Source of the DNA: Novosphingobium sp. AP12 | GTDB taxonomy: Bacteria; Pseudomonadota; Alphaproteobacteria; Sphingomonadales; Sphingomonadaceae | Reading direction: 5' to 3' | Length of the DNA: 44,332 bases | Assembly (NCBI RefSeq): GCF_000281975.1 | Contig: NZ_AKKE01000045.1 | Location: forward strand, 1-44,332 | Part shown: piece by piece, positions 15,629-23,621 of the stretch | Layout: every line of letters starts with the position of its first letter | How positions within the stretch are numbered: the stretch's first letter is position 1 | Position numbers and translations under genes: made by a program | Notes under the pieces: model-generated | The model's input: only the letters and a program-made list of their open reading frames with translations | Told to the model about the DNA's origin: nothing | Databases searched by the model: none

Positions 15629-18210
15629 TGAAGACGGGGGCGCCGATCCGCACCACCTGCGCCTACTGCGGTGTCGGCTGCGGCGTCTCCGCCACTGTCA
15701 CCGGCCCGCGCGCGGTCGAGATCAGGGGCGACGCCGCCCACCCGGCGAACCACGGCCGCCTCTGCTCCAAGGGCACGCACCTGGGCGAGACGGTCAGCCT
15801 CGACGGCCGCCTGCTCGCGCCGATGATCGGCGACCGCGAAGCCGGCTGGGACGAGGCGCTGGACCTCGTCGCCGGGAAAATGCGCGACTGCATCGCCGAG
15901 CATGGTCCAGACAGCGTCGCCTTCTACGTCTCCGGCCAGCTGCTGACCGAGGACTACTACGCCGCCAACAAGCTCATGAAGGGCTTCGTCGGCAGCGCCA
16001 ACATCGACACCAATTCACGCCTCTGCATGGCGAGCGCTGTCGCCGCCCACAACCGCGCTTTCGGCGAGGACGTGGTGCCGTGCTCCTACGCCGATCTCGA
16101 CGAGGCGGACCTCGTGCTGCTGGTCGGCTCGAACACCGCCTGGTGCCACCCGGTCGTCTGGCAGCGGCTGGAGCAGGCCCGCGCTGCGCGCGGCACCAGA
16201 CTCGTCGTCATCGACCCACGCCGCACCGAAACCGCCGAGCAGGCCGACCTCCACGTGCCCATCGCGCCGGACGGCGACGTCGCGCTGTTCAATGCCCTGC
16301 TTGCCGAGACGCGCAGGCGGGGCCTGGTGGACGAGGAATACCTCGCCGCCCACGGAGAGGTGGACGCCGGGTTCTGGGAGGCACTCGATGCCGCGCCCGG
16401 CGTCCCCGCCGAGACGTTCACTGCGCTGTGCGATCTCGTCGCCGCGCATCCGCGCATGGTCACGCTGTTCAGCCAGGGCGCCAACCAGTCGGTCTGCGGG
16501 ACGGACAAGGGCAACGCGATCATCAACCTCCACCTCGCGACCGGCCGGATCAACCGCGCCGGGGCAGGGCCGTTCAGCATCACCGGCCAGCCCAACGCCA
16601 TGGGCGGGCGCGAGGTGGGCGGGCTATCGAACACGCTCGCCTGCCACCTCGGTTTCGGCGAGGACGAGCGCGCCGAGGTCGAAGCGTTCTGGGACGCCCC
16701 GAACCTCTGCGCGGGCCCCGGCCTCAAGGCGGTCGACCTGTTTCGGGCCGTCCACGACGGGCGCATCCGGTTCCTCTGGGTCATGGCGACCAACCCCGCA
16801 GTTTCGATGCCCGACAGCGGTTTCGTGCGCAAGGCCCTGGCGCGCTGCCCGACCGTGGTGGTGTCAGACATCATCGCCGACACAGACACCGGCCGCCTCG
16901 CCCACATCCGTCTGCCCGCCCACGGTTGGGGCGAGAAGGACGGCACCGTCACCAATTCCGAACGCCGCGTCAGCCGCCAGCGCGCGCTGTTCGCCGCTCC
17001 CGGCGAGGCACGCGCGGACTGGCGCATCATCGCGCAGGTCGCCGCGCGGATGGGCTGGACGGAGCATTTCGCGTGGGACGGTCCGTCCGCGATCTTCCGC
17101 GAGTTCGCCGCCATGACGGGCCTTGCGGCACGGCGCGGAAAGGCGCTCGACCTTACCGCCCACGCCGGGCTGACCGACGACGAATACGAGGGGCTGGAGC
17201 CGTTCCAGTGGGGCGGGGCGCAGCCGCTTGGTGCCCGTTTCCCCACGCCCTCGGGCAAGGCACGGCTGGTGCCCGTGACACCGCCCGCGCCTGCCATCGA
17301 CACGGAGTTCCCGCTGCGGCTCAACACCGCGCGCTACCGCGACCAGTGGCACACGATGACCCGCACCGGTCTCTCGCCCACGCTCTCGCAGCACCGGCCC
17401 GAGCCGCTGCTGGAGGTCCATCCGCTCGACGCCGCCGAACTGGGACTGACGGACGGGGGCTTCAGCCGGGTCGAGACAAAGCAAGGTGCCAGCCTCTACC
17501 GCGTCGCCGTGACGGAGGGCCAGCGGCGCGGCGAGGTCTGCGTGCCGATGCACTGGACCGATGCCATGGCAGGGGAAGGACGCGCGAACCGGCTGCCCTC
17601 GCAGGCGGTGGACCCGGTGTCCGGCCAGCCCGGCTTCAAGAACGCCGCCGCGCGCGTGGTCGCCGTGACGCCCGACTGGCGCGGCTTCCTGGTGCGCCAT
17701 GACGTCGCCGCGCCGGAGGGCTTGCTCTACTGGACCCGCGCCCGCGTGAAGGCGGGCTGGCTCTACGAACTCGCGGGCGAGGGCACGATCGACATCGGAG
17801 CGCTGCTGCCGGAGGGCGAGCGGATCGAGGTGGTCGACATGGCCCGGGGCATGCGGCGCATTGCCGTTCGGGACACCGGGGGCACGCTGCTTGCCGCCGC
17901 CTACCTCACCCGCTCGGGACAACTGCCGCCGCGTGAATGGGTCGCCGGACAGCTTGGCCTCGATGCCGCCAGCACAGCCGAACTGCTCGCCGGGCGGCCC
18001 AGCACGCCGCTGCCCGATCGCGGTCCGATCGTCTGCGTCTGCCACGGCATCGGCGAGAAGGACATCGCGGCGGCCGTGCAGGGCGGGGCGAGCAGCGTCG
18101 CCGAGGTCGGCGCCTGCACCCGCGCCGGCACCAATTGCGGCTCCTGCCGGCCGGCGATAGCCCGGCTCGTCGAAGCCTGGACCCCGATCGCATTGGAGGC
18201 AGCGGAATGA
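15628..18210 (+). CDS. nasA: NasA, assimilatory nitrate reductase catalytic subunit
   Basis: About 860 residues; reduces nitrate to nitrite in the cytoplasm. The N-terminal [4Fe-4S] site is 'TTCAYCGVGCGVSA' plus 'RLCSKG' (about residue 47). The bis-MGD molybdenum site carries the Cys ligand in 'TNSRLCMAS' (Cys132). Molybdopterin motifs include 'GSNTAWCHPV', 'GPFSITGQPNAMGGREVGG' and, in the C-terminal dinucleotide-binding domain, 'NTARYRDQWHTMTRTG'. An extra C-terminal BFD-like [2Fe-2S] domain ('CVCHGIGEKDI', 'CTRAGTNCGSC', from about 803) is typical of proteobacterial NasA and probably accepts electrons. No separate NasB-type reductase subunit is present, so the donor is uncertain. ATG 15628 overlaps the nirD stop; GTG 15625 is a one-codon alternative. 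cobA overlaps the end by 4 bases. Confidence 0.95.
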   Translation: MKTGAPIRTTCAYCGVGCGVSATVTGPRAVEIRGDAAHPANHGRLCSKGTHLGETVSLDGRLLAPMIGDREAGWDEALDLVAGKMRDCIAEHGPDSVAFYVSGQLLTEDYYAANKLMKGFVGSANIDTNSRLCMASAVAAHNRAFGEDVVPCSYADLDEADLVLLVGSNTAWCHPVVWQRLEQARAARGTRLVVIDPRRTETAEQADLHVPIAPDGDVALFNALLAETRRRGLVDEEYLAAHGEVDAGFWEALDAAPGVPAETFTALCDLVAAHPRMVTLFSQGANQSVCGTDKGNAIINLHLATGRINRAGAGPFSITGQPNAMGGREVGGLSNTLACHLGFGEDERAEVEAFWDAPNLCAGPGLKAVDLFRAVHDGRIRFLWVMATNPAVSMPDSGFVRKALARCPTVVVSDIIADTDTGRLAHIRLPAHGWGEKDGTVTNSERRVSRQRALFAAPGEARADWRIIAQVAARMGWTEHFAWDGPSAIFREFAAMTGLAARRGKALDLTAHAGLTDDEYEGLEPFQWGGAQPLGARFPTPSGKARLVPVTPPAPAIDTEFPLRLNTARYRDQWHTMTRTGLSPTLSQHRPEPLLEVHPLDAAELGLTDGGFSRVETKQGASLYRVAVTEGQRRGEVCVPMHWTDAMAGEGRANRLPSQAVDPVSGQPGFKNAAARVVAVTPDWRGFLVRHDVAAPEGLLYWTRARVKAGWLYELAGEGTIDIGALLPEGERIEVVDMARGMRRIAVRDTGGTLLAAAYLTRSGQLPPREWVAGQLGLDAASTAELLAGRPSTPLPDRGPIVCVCHGIGEKDIAAAVQGGASSVAEVGACTRAGTNCGSCRPAIARLVEAWTPIALEAAE

Positions 18211-19007
18211 CCGACTTTCCCGAAGGCATGGTCTGGCTCGTCGGCGCAGGGCCTGGTGACGCCGAATTGCTCACGCGCAAGGCCGAGCGGCTGATCGGCG
18301 AGGCGAGCGTGGTGTTCCATGACGCGCTGGTCGGGCCGGGCATCCTCGAAATGGCGGCCCGCTCGGCCCGGCTTGTCCATGTCGGCAAGCGCTCCGGGCG
18401 GCATTCAAAGGACCAGAGGACGATTGACCGCCTCATCGTCGAGGCTGCGCTGGCGGGCGAGAAAGTCGTGCGTCTCAAGGGCGGGGACCCGGCGATTTTC
18501 GGCCGCGCAACCGAGGAACTGGATGCCTGCCGCGAGGCCGGTGTCGTGATCCGCATCTGCCCCGGCGTGACGGCGGCGAGCGCGGCGGCGGCGAGCATCG
18601 GCGCCTCGCTCACCTTGCGAGGGCTGGCGCGGAAGCTGACGTTCGTGACGGCCCACGCCCGCGCCGGTGAGGCGCTCGACCTCGACTGGGCGCGGCTCGC
18701 GGATCCCGACGCCACGCTGGCGATCTACATGGGCAAGGCGGCGGCACCGGAGGTTTCGGCTGAGCTGATCGCCGCGGGCCTGCCTGCCTCGACCCCGGCC
18801 GCGCTGGTCGAAAGCGCCAGCCTGCCGGGCGAGCGACATTTCCATACCAGCCTCGGCCTGCTCCCCCTCGCAGCTCGCACGGCGCTGGGCGACGGCCCGG
18901 CGCTGCTGCTGATCGGCAAGGCCATGGCTCAGCCGGCTGCGAACGCCGGGACGCGGCAACCGGCCGCGCTGACGGCGGCGGGGCTCGCCGTCGGCAAAGT
19001 TGCTTGA
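18207..19007 (+). CDS. cobA: CobA, uroporphyrinogen-III C-methyltransferase
   Basis: 266 residues; methylates uroporphyrinogen III at C2 and C7 using S-adenosylmethionine to give precorrin-2, on the way to the siroheme that NirB needs. Family motifs: 'VWLVGAGPGDAELLTRKA' (about 9-26), 'VVFHDALVGPGIL', 'LKGGDPAIFGRATEEL' (about 92) and 'CPGVTAASAAAASIGASLT'. It is the single methyltransferase domain, without the CysG oxidase/chelatase half, so those later steps must be encoded elsewhere. Start ATG 18207 overlaps the nasA stop, placing it at the end of the coupled reductase operon. Confidence 0.94.
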   Translation: MTDFPEGMVWLVGAGPGDAELLTRKAERLIGEASVVFHDALVGPGILEMAARSARLVHVGKRSGRHSKDQRTIDRLIVEAALAGEKVVRLKGGDPAIFGRATEELDACREAGVVIRICPGVTAASAAAASIGASLTLRGLARKLTFVTAHARAGEALDLDWARLADPDATLAIYMGKAAAPEVSAELIAAGLPASTPAALVESASLPGERHFHTSLGLLPLAARTALGDGPALLLIGKAMAQPAANAGTRQPAALTAAGLAVGKVA

Positions 19008-19055
19008 AGCGGAACTTCGCGTAGGCTGGCGGGAGAGGATCACGGGGGACGCGCG

Positions 19056-19847
19056 GTGGTGCTGCAACAAAGGGTGGACTGGCTGACCATTGCCGGATGG
19101 GGCGCACTGCTGATGCCCCTGCTCACCATGTGGCACGAGATCGGCGGACACGCCGCTGCGTGTGCGATGCAAGGCGGACGGGTCACCACGATCGGTGCCT
19201 TCTACGCCGAGTGTGCCGGACTGCCGGACCTGCAGAACGCGGTGGTGGCAAGCGCGGGGGTAGCGGTGAACGCGGCGCTGTCGCTCGCTGCCTATGCATG
19301 CTGGCGACGGGCGCAGGGAAACGTCGCGCGGTTGGCGCTGTGGCTTGTCTGGGTTTCCGAGGGTTTCGTCGCGGCCGGGTATTTCTGCTTTTCGGGCGTC
19401 ACGGGAGTCGGCGATCTTGGGAGGCGGCTGGCCGGGCTGGTCGGATTCCCGTGGCCGGTAGTCTGGCGGCTGGGCGAGACGGCGATCGGCATCATTGCCT
19501 ACGTGCTGCTGGTTCGCGCCGCGATCACGGGGCTGAACGCAATGCTGGGAACCGGCATCCGCACACGGCTGGCCAGGCGGCGCATCGCCCACTCCTTTTA
19601 TCTGGCGGCGGGCCTGTGTGCCGTGTTGGTCGGGCTGCTCAACCCCGTGGGCATTTTCGTGACGATCATGTCGGCGGCCGCATCGTCTTTCGGCGGACTG
19701 GCCGGGTTCATTTCCGTCGGCTTCGCTGCAGGGGGTGCGGACGCACCGCGAGATTTCCTCATAAGCCGCAACTGGGCGGTCATCGCGTGCGGCGGCGCGG
19801 TGCTGACGGCATTTGCGATCGTGCTGGGGCCTTCGGTTCAACCGTAA
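19056..19847 (+). CDS. Multi-pass membrane protein with HExxH motif (M50-like)
   Basis: 263 residues with about six hydrophobic segments. The first or second contains 'LTMWHEIGGHAAAC' (about residues 24-37), an HExxH zinc-site pattern embedded in a membrane helix as in site-2-protease (M50) and related M50B-like proteins. I did not find a convincing NPDG/LDG partner motif; 'GLLNPVGIFVTIM' near the C-terminus might hold a third ligand region but lacks the Asp. The function is therefore open: an intramembrane protease or a non-catalytic relative. It begins with paired GTG codons (19056 or 19059), 48 bases after cobA, and shares its downstream terminator structure, so it may belong to the nitrate operon by read-through. 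No role in nitrogen metabolism is implied by sequence. Confidence 0.6.
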   Translation: MVLQQRVDWLTIAGWGALLMPLLTMWHEIGGHAAACAMQGGRVTTIGAFYAECAGLPDLQNAVVASAGVAVNAALSLAAYACWRRAQGNVARLALWLVWVSEGFVAAGYFCFSGVTGVGDLGRRLAGLVGFPWPVVWRLGETAIGIIAYVLLVRAAITGLNAMLGTGIRTRLARRRIAHSFYLAAGLCAVLVGLLNPVGIFVTIMSAAASSFGGLAGFISVGFAAGGADAPRDFLISRNWAVIACGGAVLTAFAIVLGPSVQP

Positions 19848-19849
19848 CG

Positions 19850-19919
19850 ATTGAAGACATGCGACCGCGAACGGAACAGGCCCCGCGAGCTTTCACCCGC
19901 GAGGCCCGGTGTCTTCAAT
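19850..19919. terminator. Bidirectional terminator-like inverted repeat
   Basis: ATTGAAGACA (19850-19859) pairs perfectly with TGTCTTCAAT (19910-19919), and an inner hairpin GGCC-C-CGCG ... CGCG-A-GGCC lies within. It starts 3 bases after the membrane-protein stop and ends 12 bases from the stop of the convergent Rieske gene, the position expected of a shared terminator. There is no clear T run in either direction. Confidence 0.6.
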
Positions 19920-19931
19920 GCCGTGCGGTGA

Positions 19932-21371
19932 TCAGAGGCTGAGTTCCTCGATCTTGCCGTCGAAGTTGCCGCCCAGCTTGTTGGTCGCCGCCGCCAGCTT
20001 TTCGGCGGGCGCGCCCGCAAGGTAGCCGTCGATGATGCGCTGGTAGTTGCTGATCATGCCTTCCACCTGCGAGGACAGGCGCATGTACTCGAAACCCGAG
20101 GCGTGGAGGCCCTTCTGCTGGATCGGGATGTTCGAGTAGTCCTGACGAGGGATCGGCGGGAATTCCGGGCTGTCGTAAGGAAGCACGGTGGCTTCCATGA
20201 TCGGCTCGGGTTCCTTGCCTTCGGGGAAGAAGGTCAGCGACCAGATTTCGAAGAAGCAGCTTTCCGGGCCCAGCGGGCGGATGCGGTAGGCCGACATCGA
20301 GCTGAAGTAGGGCAGCAGGAAGTAGTGCGGGAACAGGAACTCGACCGCGTTGATCGGGTGAGTCTGTGCCACTGCGCAGAGGTCGGGGATCGGTTCTCCA
20401 TTGGCCTTCAGACGCTCGGAGATCTGGTGCATGACCATGCCGAGCCACATGAACATGGCCTGGTTCTTGTCTTCGGGCAGGCCTTCCTCGATGCCGATCA
20501 TGCTGCGCGCAATCTCGACTTCCTTCTCGTGGATCATGCCGGCCATGCCTTCGCCGAGCAGGGCCATCGACTTCACCTGAAGCTCCTGGTTCTCGACGTG
20601 CGAAAGGTCTTCCATCGCCATCTGCGGGAAGGGACCGCGCGGCACCGCGTACATGCTGTCGTACATCATCGGCGCGGCGTGCTGGAGCTGCGGATGCGTC
20701 TGCTGGACATGGTAGCCTTCCATGAAGGCCTCCATCGCGATCTTCCAGTTGGCCGGAAGCACCGCGCCGTAGCACCATTCGGCGTGCAGCTTGTCGATGT
20801 TGTGCGCCTCGAGCCGCTCGGCCAGCGGACCGATCGACGCGCGGACGGGCAGGGCGTCGTTGTCGTGGTTGATCCACACGCAGCCGATGAAGGTCTCGGC
20901 CTTGCAGGGGATGAGGTTGAGTTCGGCGTCCTCGAGCTGGCGCTCGGAGAACAGGTGCTTGCCATAGATCTTGGTGCTTTCGCCGTCCATGTTCCAGCGC
21001 CAGCCGTGGAACGGGCAGACGAACCCGCTCTTCGAGCAGTTGCCGTGGGCGGTGGCATGCGAGGACCCCAGCGGCGAGCCGCCGGCGAAGGGCACGCCGC
21101 GGTGGCGGCAGGCGTTGTGGAAGGCCTTCACGCCGGTCGCGGTGCGCACCACGATCACCGACTTGCCGACGTTCTCGTACTCGATCCAGTCGCCCACTTC
21201 GGGAATCTGTTCCTCGCGGCAGGCCATCTGCCAGACGTTCGGCCAAAGATGGTCGAGCTCTGCCTGGTAGAAGTCCGCGTCGAAGTAGCGCTTGACCGGA
21301 ATGCGTTCGGGATCGTCGATCGGGAACGGCACAGACCTAAGGCCGCCGTCTGCTGATTTGAGCACTCCCAT
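19932..21371 (-). CDS. Rieske non-heme iron aromatic ring-hydroxylating oxygenase, alpha subunit
   Basis: 479 residues. The Rieske [2Fe-2S] ligands are Cys88/His90 ('NACRHRGVPF') and Cys119/His122 ('FVCPFHGWRW'). The mononuclear iron site lies in 'MEGYHVQQTHP' with His221 and His226. The residue three before His221, which is usually the Asp bridging the two metal centres of adjacent subunits, is Glu218 here. The C-terminal catalytic domain is full length. No small (beta) subunit, ferredoxin or reductase is adjacent, so it is probably a homo-oligomer relying on electron carriers elsewhere; the FprA-like reductase at 26505 is a candidate partner. It is divergent from a TetR gene. The substrate cannot be read from sequence; an aromatic acid, an amine or a steroid-like compound are all possible. 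Confidence 0.88.
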   Translation of the reverse strand: MGVLKSADGGLRSVPFPIDDPERIPVKRYFDADFYQAELDHLWPNVWQMACREEQIPEVGDWIEYENVGKSVIVVRTATGVKAFHNACRHRGVPFAGGSPLGSSHATAHGNCSKSGFVCPFHGWRWNMDGESTKIYGKHLFSERQLEDAELNLIPCKAETFIGCVWINHDNDALPVRASIGPLAERLEAHNIDKLHAEWCYGAVLPANWKIAMEAFMEGYHVQQTHPQLQHAAPMMYDSMYAVPRGPFPQMAMEDLSHVENQELQVKSMALLGEGMAGMIHEKEVEIARSMIGIEEGLPEDKNQAMFMWLGMVMHQISERLKANGEPIPDLCAVAQTHPINAVEFLFPHYFLLPYFSSMSAYRIRPLGPESCFFEIWSLTFFPEGKEPEPIMEATVLPYDSPEFPPIPRQDYSNIPIQQKGLHASGFEYMRLSSQVEGMISNYQRIIDGYLAGAPAEKLAAATNKLGGNFDGKIEELSL

Positions 21372-21386
21372 ACCTCTCGATTAATC

Positions 21387-21403
21387 TTGTTCCTGTTGAA
21401 CGA
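21387..21403. promoter_or_regulatory. Candidate TetR operator between divergent genes
   Basis: TTGTTC-CTGTT-GAACGA is a near-perfect inverted repeat (5 of 6 pairs) 16 bp upstream of the Rieske oxygenase start, in the divergent gap shared with the tetR gene. The position suits repression of the oxygenase, and perhaps of the regulator itself. The assignment is inferred from symmetry and location. Confidence 0.4.
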
Positions 21404-21577
21404 ATGTACAGTGCCCGGCAGGGGAGGCAATGGCGCATGGCCTCGCGCTCATCGCGGTCACGGTAAATACGCCTGCAGAGGCAAGGGAGCCGCCTGTCGC
21501 GGTGCGACTTCCCATGACGCTGATGAGCCGATAGAGCCTTGATTCAAGACGGCCCCTCGCACGGGAAGGACACGGAT

Positions 21578-22225
21578 TTGGCAAGCGAAGGGACCGACGC
21601 GAAGACGCCGCGCAGGCGGCGGCGCTCGTCGGAGGAAGTGGCCGACCGAATCCTTGAGGCGGCAGCCGAGGAGTTCGAGCTTTCCGGGTATTCGGGCGCG
21701 ACCACGGCCGCCATCGCCCGGCGCGCGGAGGTCACCGAGGCGCAGATATTCCGCTTCCACGCCTCCAAGCAGGACCTGTTTCGTGCGGCGATCTTCACGC
21801 CGCTCAACCGCCACTTCGCCGATTTCCAGGCGCGCACGGTGGCCGATCCTGAAGCAGGCCGCGACGGCCACGACCTTGCGCGCGCCTACATCGGCGAGTT
21901 GCAGGAGTTCATGTCGCGTCACTCGCGCATGTTCCTGTCGCTGGTGGTCGCCAACGCCTATTCGCCCGGCGCCACCGGGGGCATCGACGCGCTCGACGGG
22001 CTGCAGGCTTACTTCGACAAGGGCAAGGCGATGATGACCGCGCGCGTCGGTGAGACCCCGCGTGTCTCGCCCGAACTGATGGTGCGCGTCTCCTTCGCGG
22101 CGGTGCTGGCCAACCTCATGTTCCGTGACTGGCTGTTCCCGCGCGGCCTCGCCGGGGAGGATGAAATCCGCGAGGCCATCACCGCCTTCGTGATCGAGGG
22201 CATCGAGGCGAACGGGCGGATCTGA
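21578..22225 (+). CDS. TetR/AcrR family transcriptional regulator
   Basis: 215 residues. After a basic N-terminal tail ('KTPRRRRRSSEEV') comes the TetR helix-turn-helix: 'ADRILEAAAEEFELSGYSG', 'TTAAIARRAEVTEAQIFRFH', 'ASKQDLFRAAIF'. The remaining about 150 residues are the all-helical ligand and dimer domain, which carries no recognisable ligand signature. TTG 21578 with a GGAAGGA box seven bases upstream is the best start; an earlier TTG at 21539 lacks such a site. It is transcribed away from the Rieske oxygenase and converges with the amidohydrolase, so it probably regulates the oxygenase and perhaps the wider catabolic island. Confidence 0.85.
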   Translation: MASEGTDAKTPRRRRRSSEEVADRILEAAAEEFELSGYSGATTAAIARRAEVTEAQIFRFHASKQDLFRAAIFTPLNRHFADFQARTVADPEAGRDGHDLARAYIGELQEFMSRHSRMFLSLVVANAYSPGATGGIDALDGLQAYFDKGKAMMTARVGETPRVSPELMVRVSFAAVLANLMFRDWLFPRGLAGEDEIREAITAFVIEGIEANGRI

Positions 22226-22240
22226 TCCTCCCGGTCCGGA

Positions 22241-23419
22241 TCAGCCGATATCGAAGCCGAATACCCGCGCTGCGTTTTCCGACAGCGTCTTGCGCGTATC
22301 CTCCACCGTCAGCGCGTCGGTCATCTTCAGCGCCACGTCGCGCGAGTGGGGCCAGATCGTCGCCGAATGAGGGTAGTCCGACGAGAACATCGTCATGCTC
22401 GCCATCCAGGGCCAGCGGCCGGTCTCGATCATCTGGTAGCCGCAGTAGTCGTCGACGTTGGTGGTGAAGACGTTTCGGCCGATGAATTCGGTCGGGCTGT
22501 GCTTGAGCTTCACCGGGAACCAAGATTTCTGGATGTCCCAGTGATGCTCCATGGTCTGCACCCAGAACGGCGCCCAGCCGCAGTCGACCTCGGCGCCGAC
22601 CATCTTCAGGTTCGGGTACTGGTCGAAGATGCCCGCGAAGATCAGGTAGGAGAACGGCTTGAGGCACGAGAAGTAGCGCGTCACGATGCCGCCGATCGAA
22701 ACCTTGTCCTCCTGAAGGCGGTCCCAGTCGGTGGCGTCGGGCGGGCCGCCGTGGTTGCGGTGCATGCACAAGGTCAGGCCCAGCTCGTCCGCCGCCTGCC
22801 ACACCGGATGGTAATGCGTAGGGTGGTTGTAGGGGATCGTCGGGTTGCCCGGAATGTACATCGCCCGCGCCCCCTTTTTCGCGACGCGGCGCATCTCGGC
22901 GACGGCGTGTTCGATGCCCAGTTCGGTGGGGTTGATGGTCAGGCCGCACAGCCGCTTGGGATCGGCGGACTGGAAATCATCGAGAATCCAGTCGTTGTAG
23001 GCGACGAACCCGGCGGCGGCGACTTCCGGGTCTGGGTGAGTGTAGAACGAGGGGCTGAAGCCGGGGTACGTCACCGAGGCGAACACGCCGTCGATCGCCA
23101 TGTCGGCGAGGTGCGCGGCGCCGTCGTAGTTGCCAGGGCGCAGGTCCGCGTGGCGCAGGCCCGACATGCGGTATTCGCTCTTGTCGAAGCCTGCCATGCA
23201 TTCGAGGCCGTAGGTCCGCTTGGGCGGGGTGCCGTCGATGCTCCAGCCTTCGCCACCGTCCTTCCCGTCGATCACGCGCGGGGCCTTGTCCTTCAGGTGC
23301 GCCGGAAAGCGGTCGATGAAGAGATTGCGCGGTTCGTTGATATGGTTGTCGGCGCTGATGAGCTTGATGCCGAGTTCTTCGATACGGTCCTTGGGGCGTT
23401 CGAGTGCGGCAGTGGCCAT
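22241..23419 (-). CDS. Amidohydrolase-2 family metal-dependent hydrolase/decarboxylase
   Basis: 392 residues of the ACMSD-like TIM-barrel amidohydrolase family, whose members hydrolyse or decarboxylate ring-cleavage and aromatic-acid products. Seen: N-terminal 'ISADNHINEP' (strand-1 metal motif in a DNHxxE rather than DxHxxE form), 'YPGFSPSFY', 'LCMHRNHGG' (central metal His), 'GAEVDCGWAPFWVQ' and C-terminal 'MFSSDYPHSATIWPHS' carrying the catalytic Asp. ATG 23419 has GGGAG seven bases upstream; the frame extends further but without family similarity. It is divergent from the flavoprotein and crotonase genes and ends 15 bases from the tetR stop. Proteins of this type often accompany Rieske oxygenases in sphingomonad catabolic clusters, but the substrate is unknown. 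Confidence 0.85.
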   Translation of the reverse strand: MATAALERPKDRIEELGIKLISADNHINEPRNLFIDRFPAHLKDKAPRVIDGKDGGEGWSIDGTPPKRTYGLECMAGFDKSEYRMSGLRHADLRPGNYDGAAHLADMAIDGVFASVTYPGFSPSFYTHPDPEVAAAGFVAYNDWILDDFQSADPKRLCGLTINPTELGIEHAVAEMRRVAKKGARAMYIPGNPTIPYNHPTHYHPVWQAADELGLTLCMHRNHGGPPDATDWDRLQEDKVSIGGIVTRYFSCLKPFSYLIFAGIFDQYPNLKMVGAEVDCGWAPFWVQTMEHHWDIQKSWFPVKLKHSPTEFIGRNVFTTNVDDYCGYQMIETGRWPWMASMTMFSSDYPHSATIWPHSRDVALKMTDALTVEDTRKTLSENAARVFGFDIG

Positions 23420-23471
23420 GGCGATTCTCCCTTGTTGTTTGAGAGGATCATACGCCGATCCATTTGCGTAG

Positions 23472-23481
23472 CAAGCGCTTG
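23472..23481. promoter_or_regulatory. CAAGCGCTTG palindrome in the divergent promoter region
   Basis: A perfect 10-bp palindrome lies 53 bp upstream of the amidohydrolase and 141 bp upstream of the flavoprotein start. Sites with an AAGCGCTT core are used by several TetR-type regulators of acyl-CoA catabolism, and a tetR gene is nearby. It differs from the inverted repeat at 21387, so a second regulator may be involved. Confidence 0.4.
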
Positions 23482-23621
23482 GTTCGTGTTCGCTGCCACG
23501 ATGGTCAATCGCTTTGGCCTTGGCGGCGTCATCCCCACCTTGAAGCTCCGCGCGCCATGGCATAGCCGGGTGCGGGGGCTTTCCGCGCAGATCGGTGGCC
23601 CGAGAGGGAGTTGCAGCGACC

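Noticed and set aside
18405..19841. 478-codon minus-strand frame opposite cobA and the HExxH protein
   Set aside because: Composition is that of an antisense shadow and both plus-strand genes have family or membrane-protein character.
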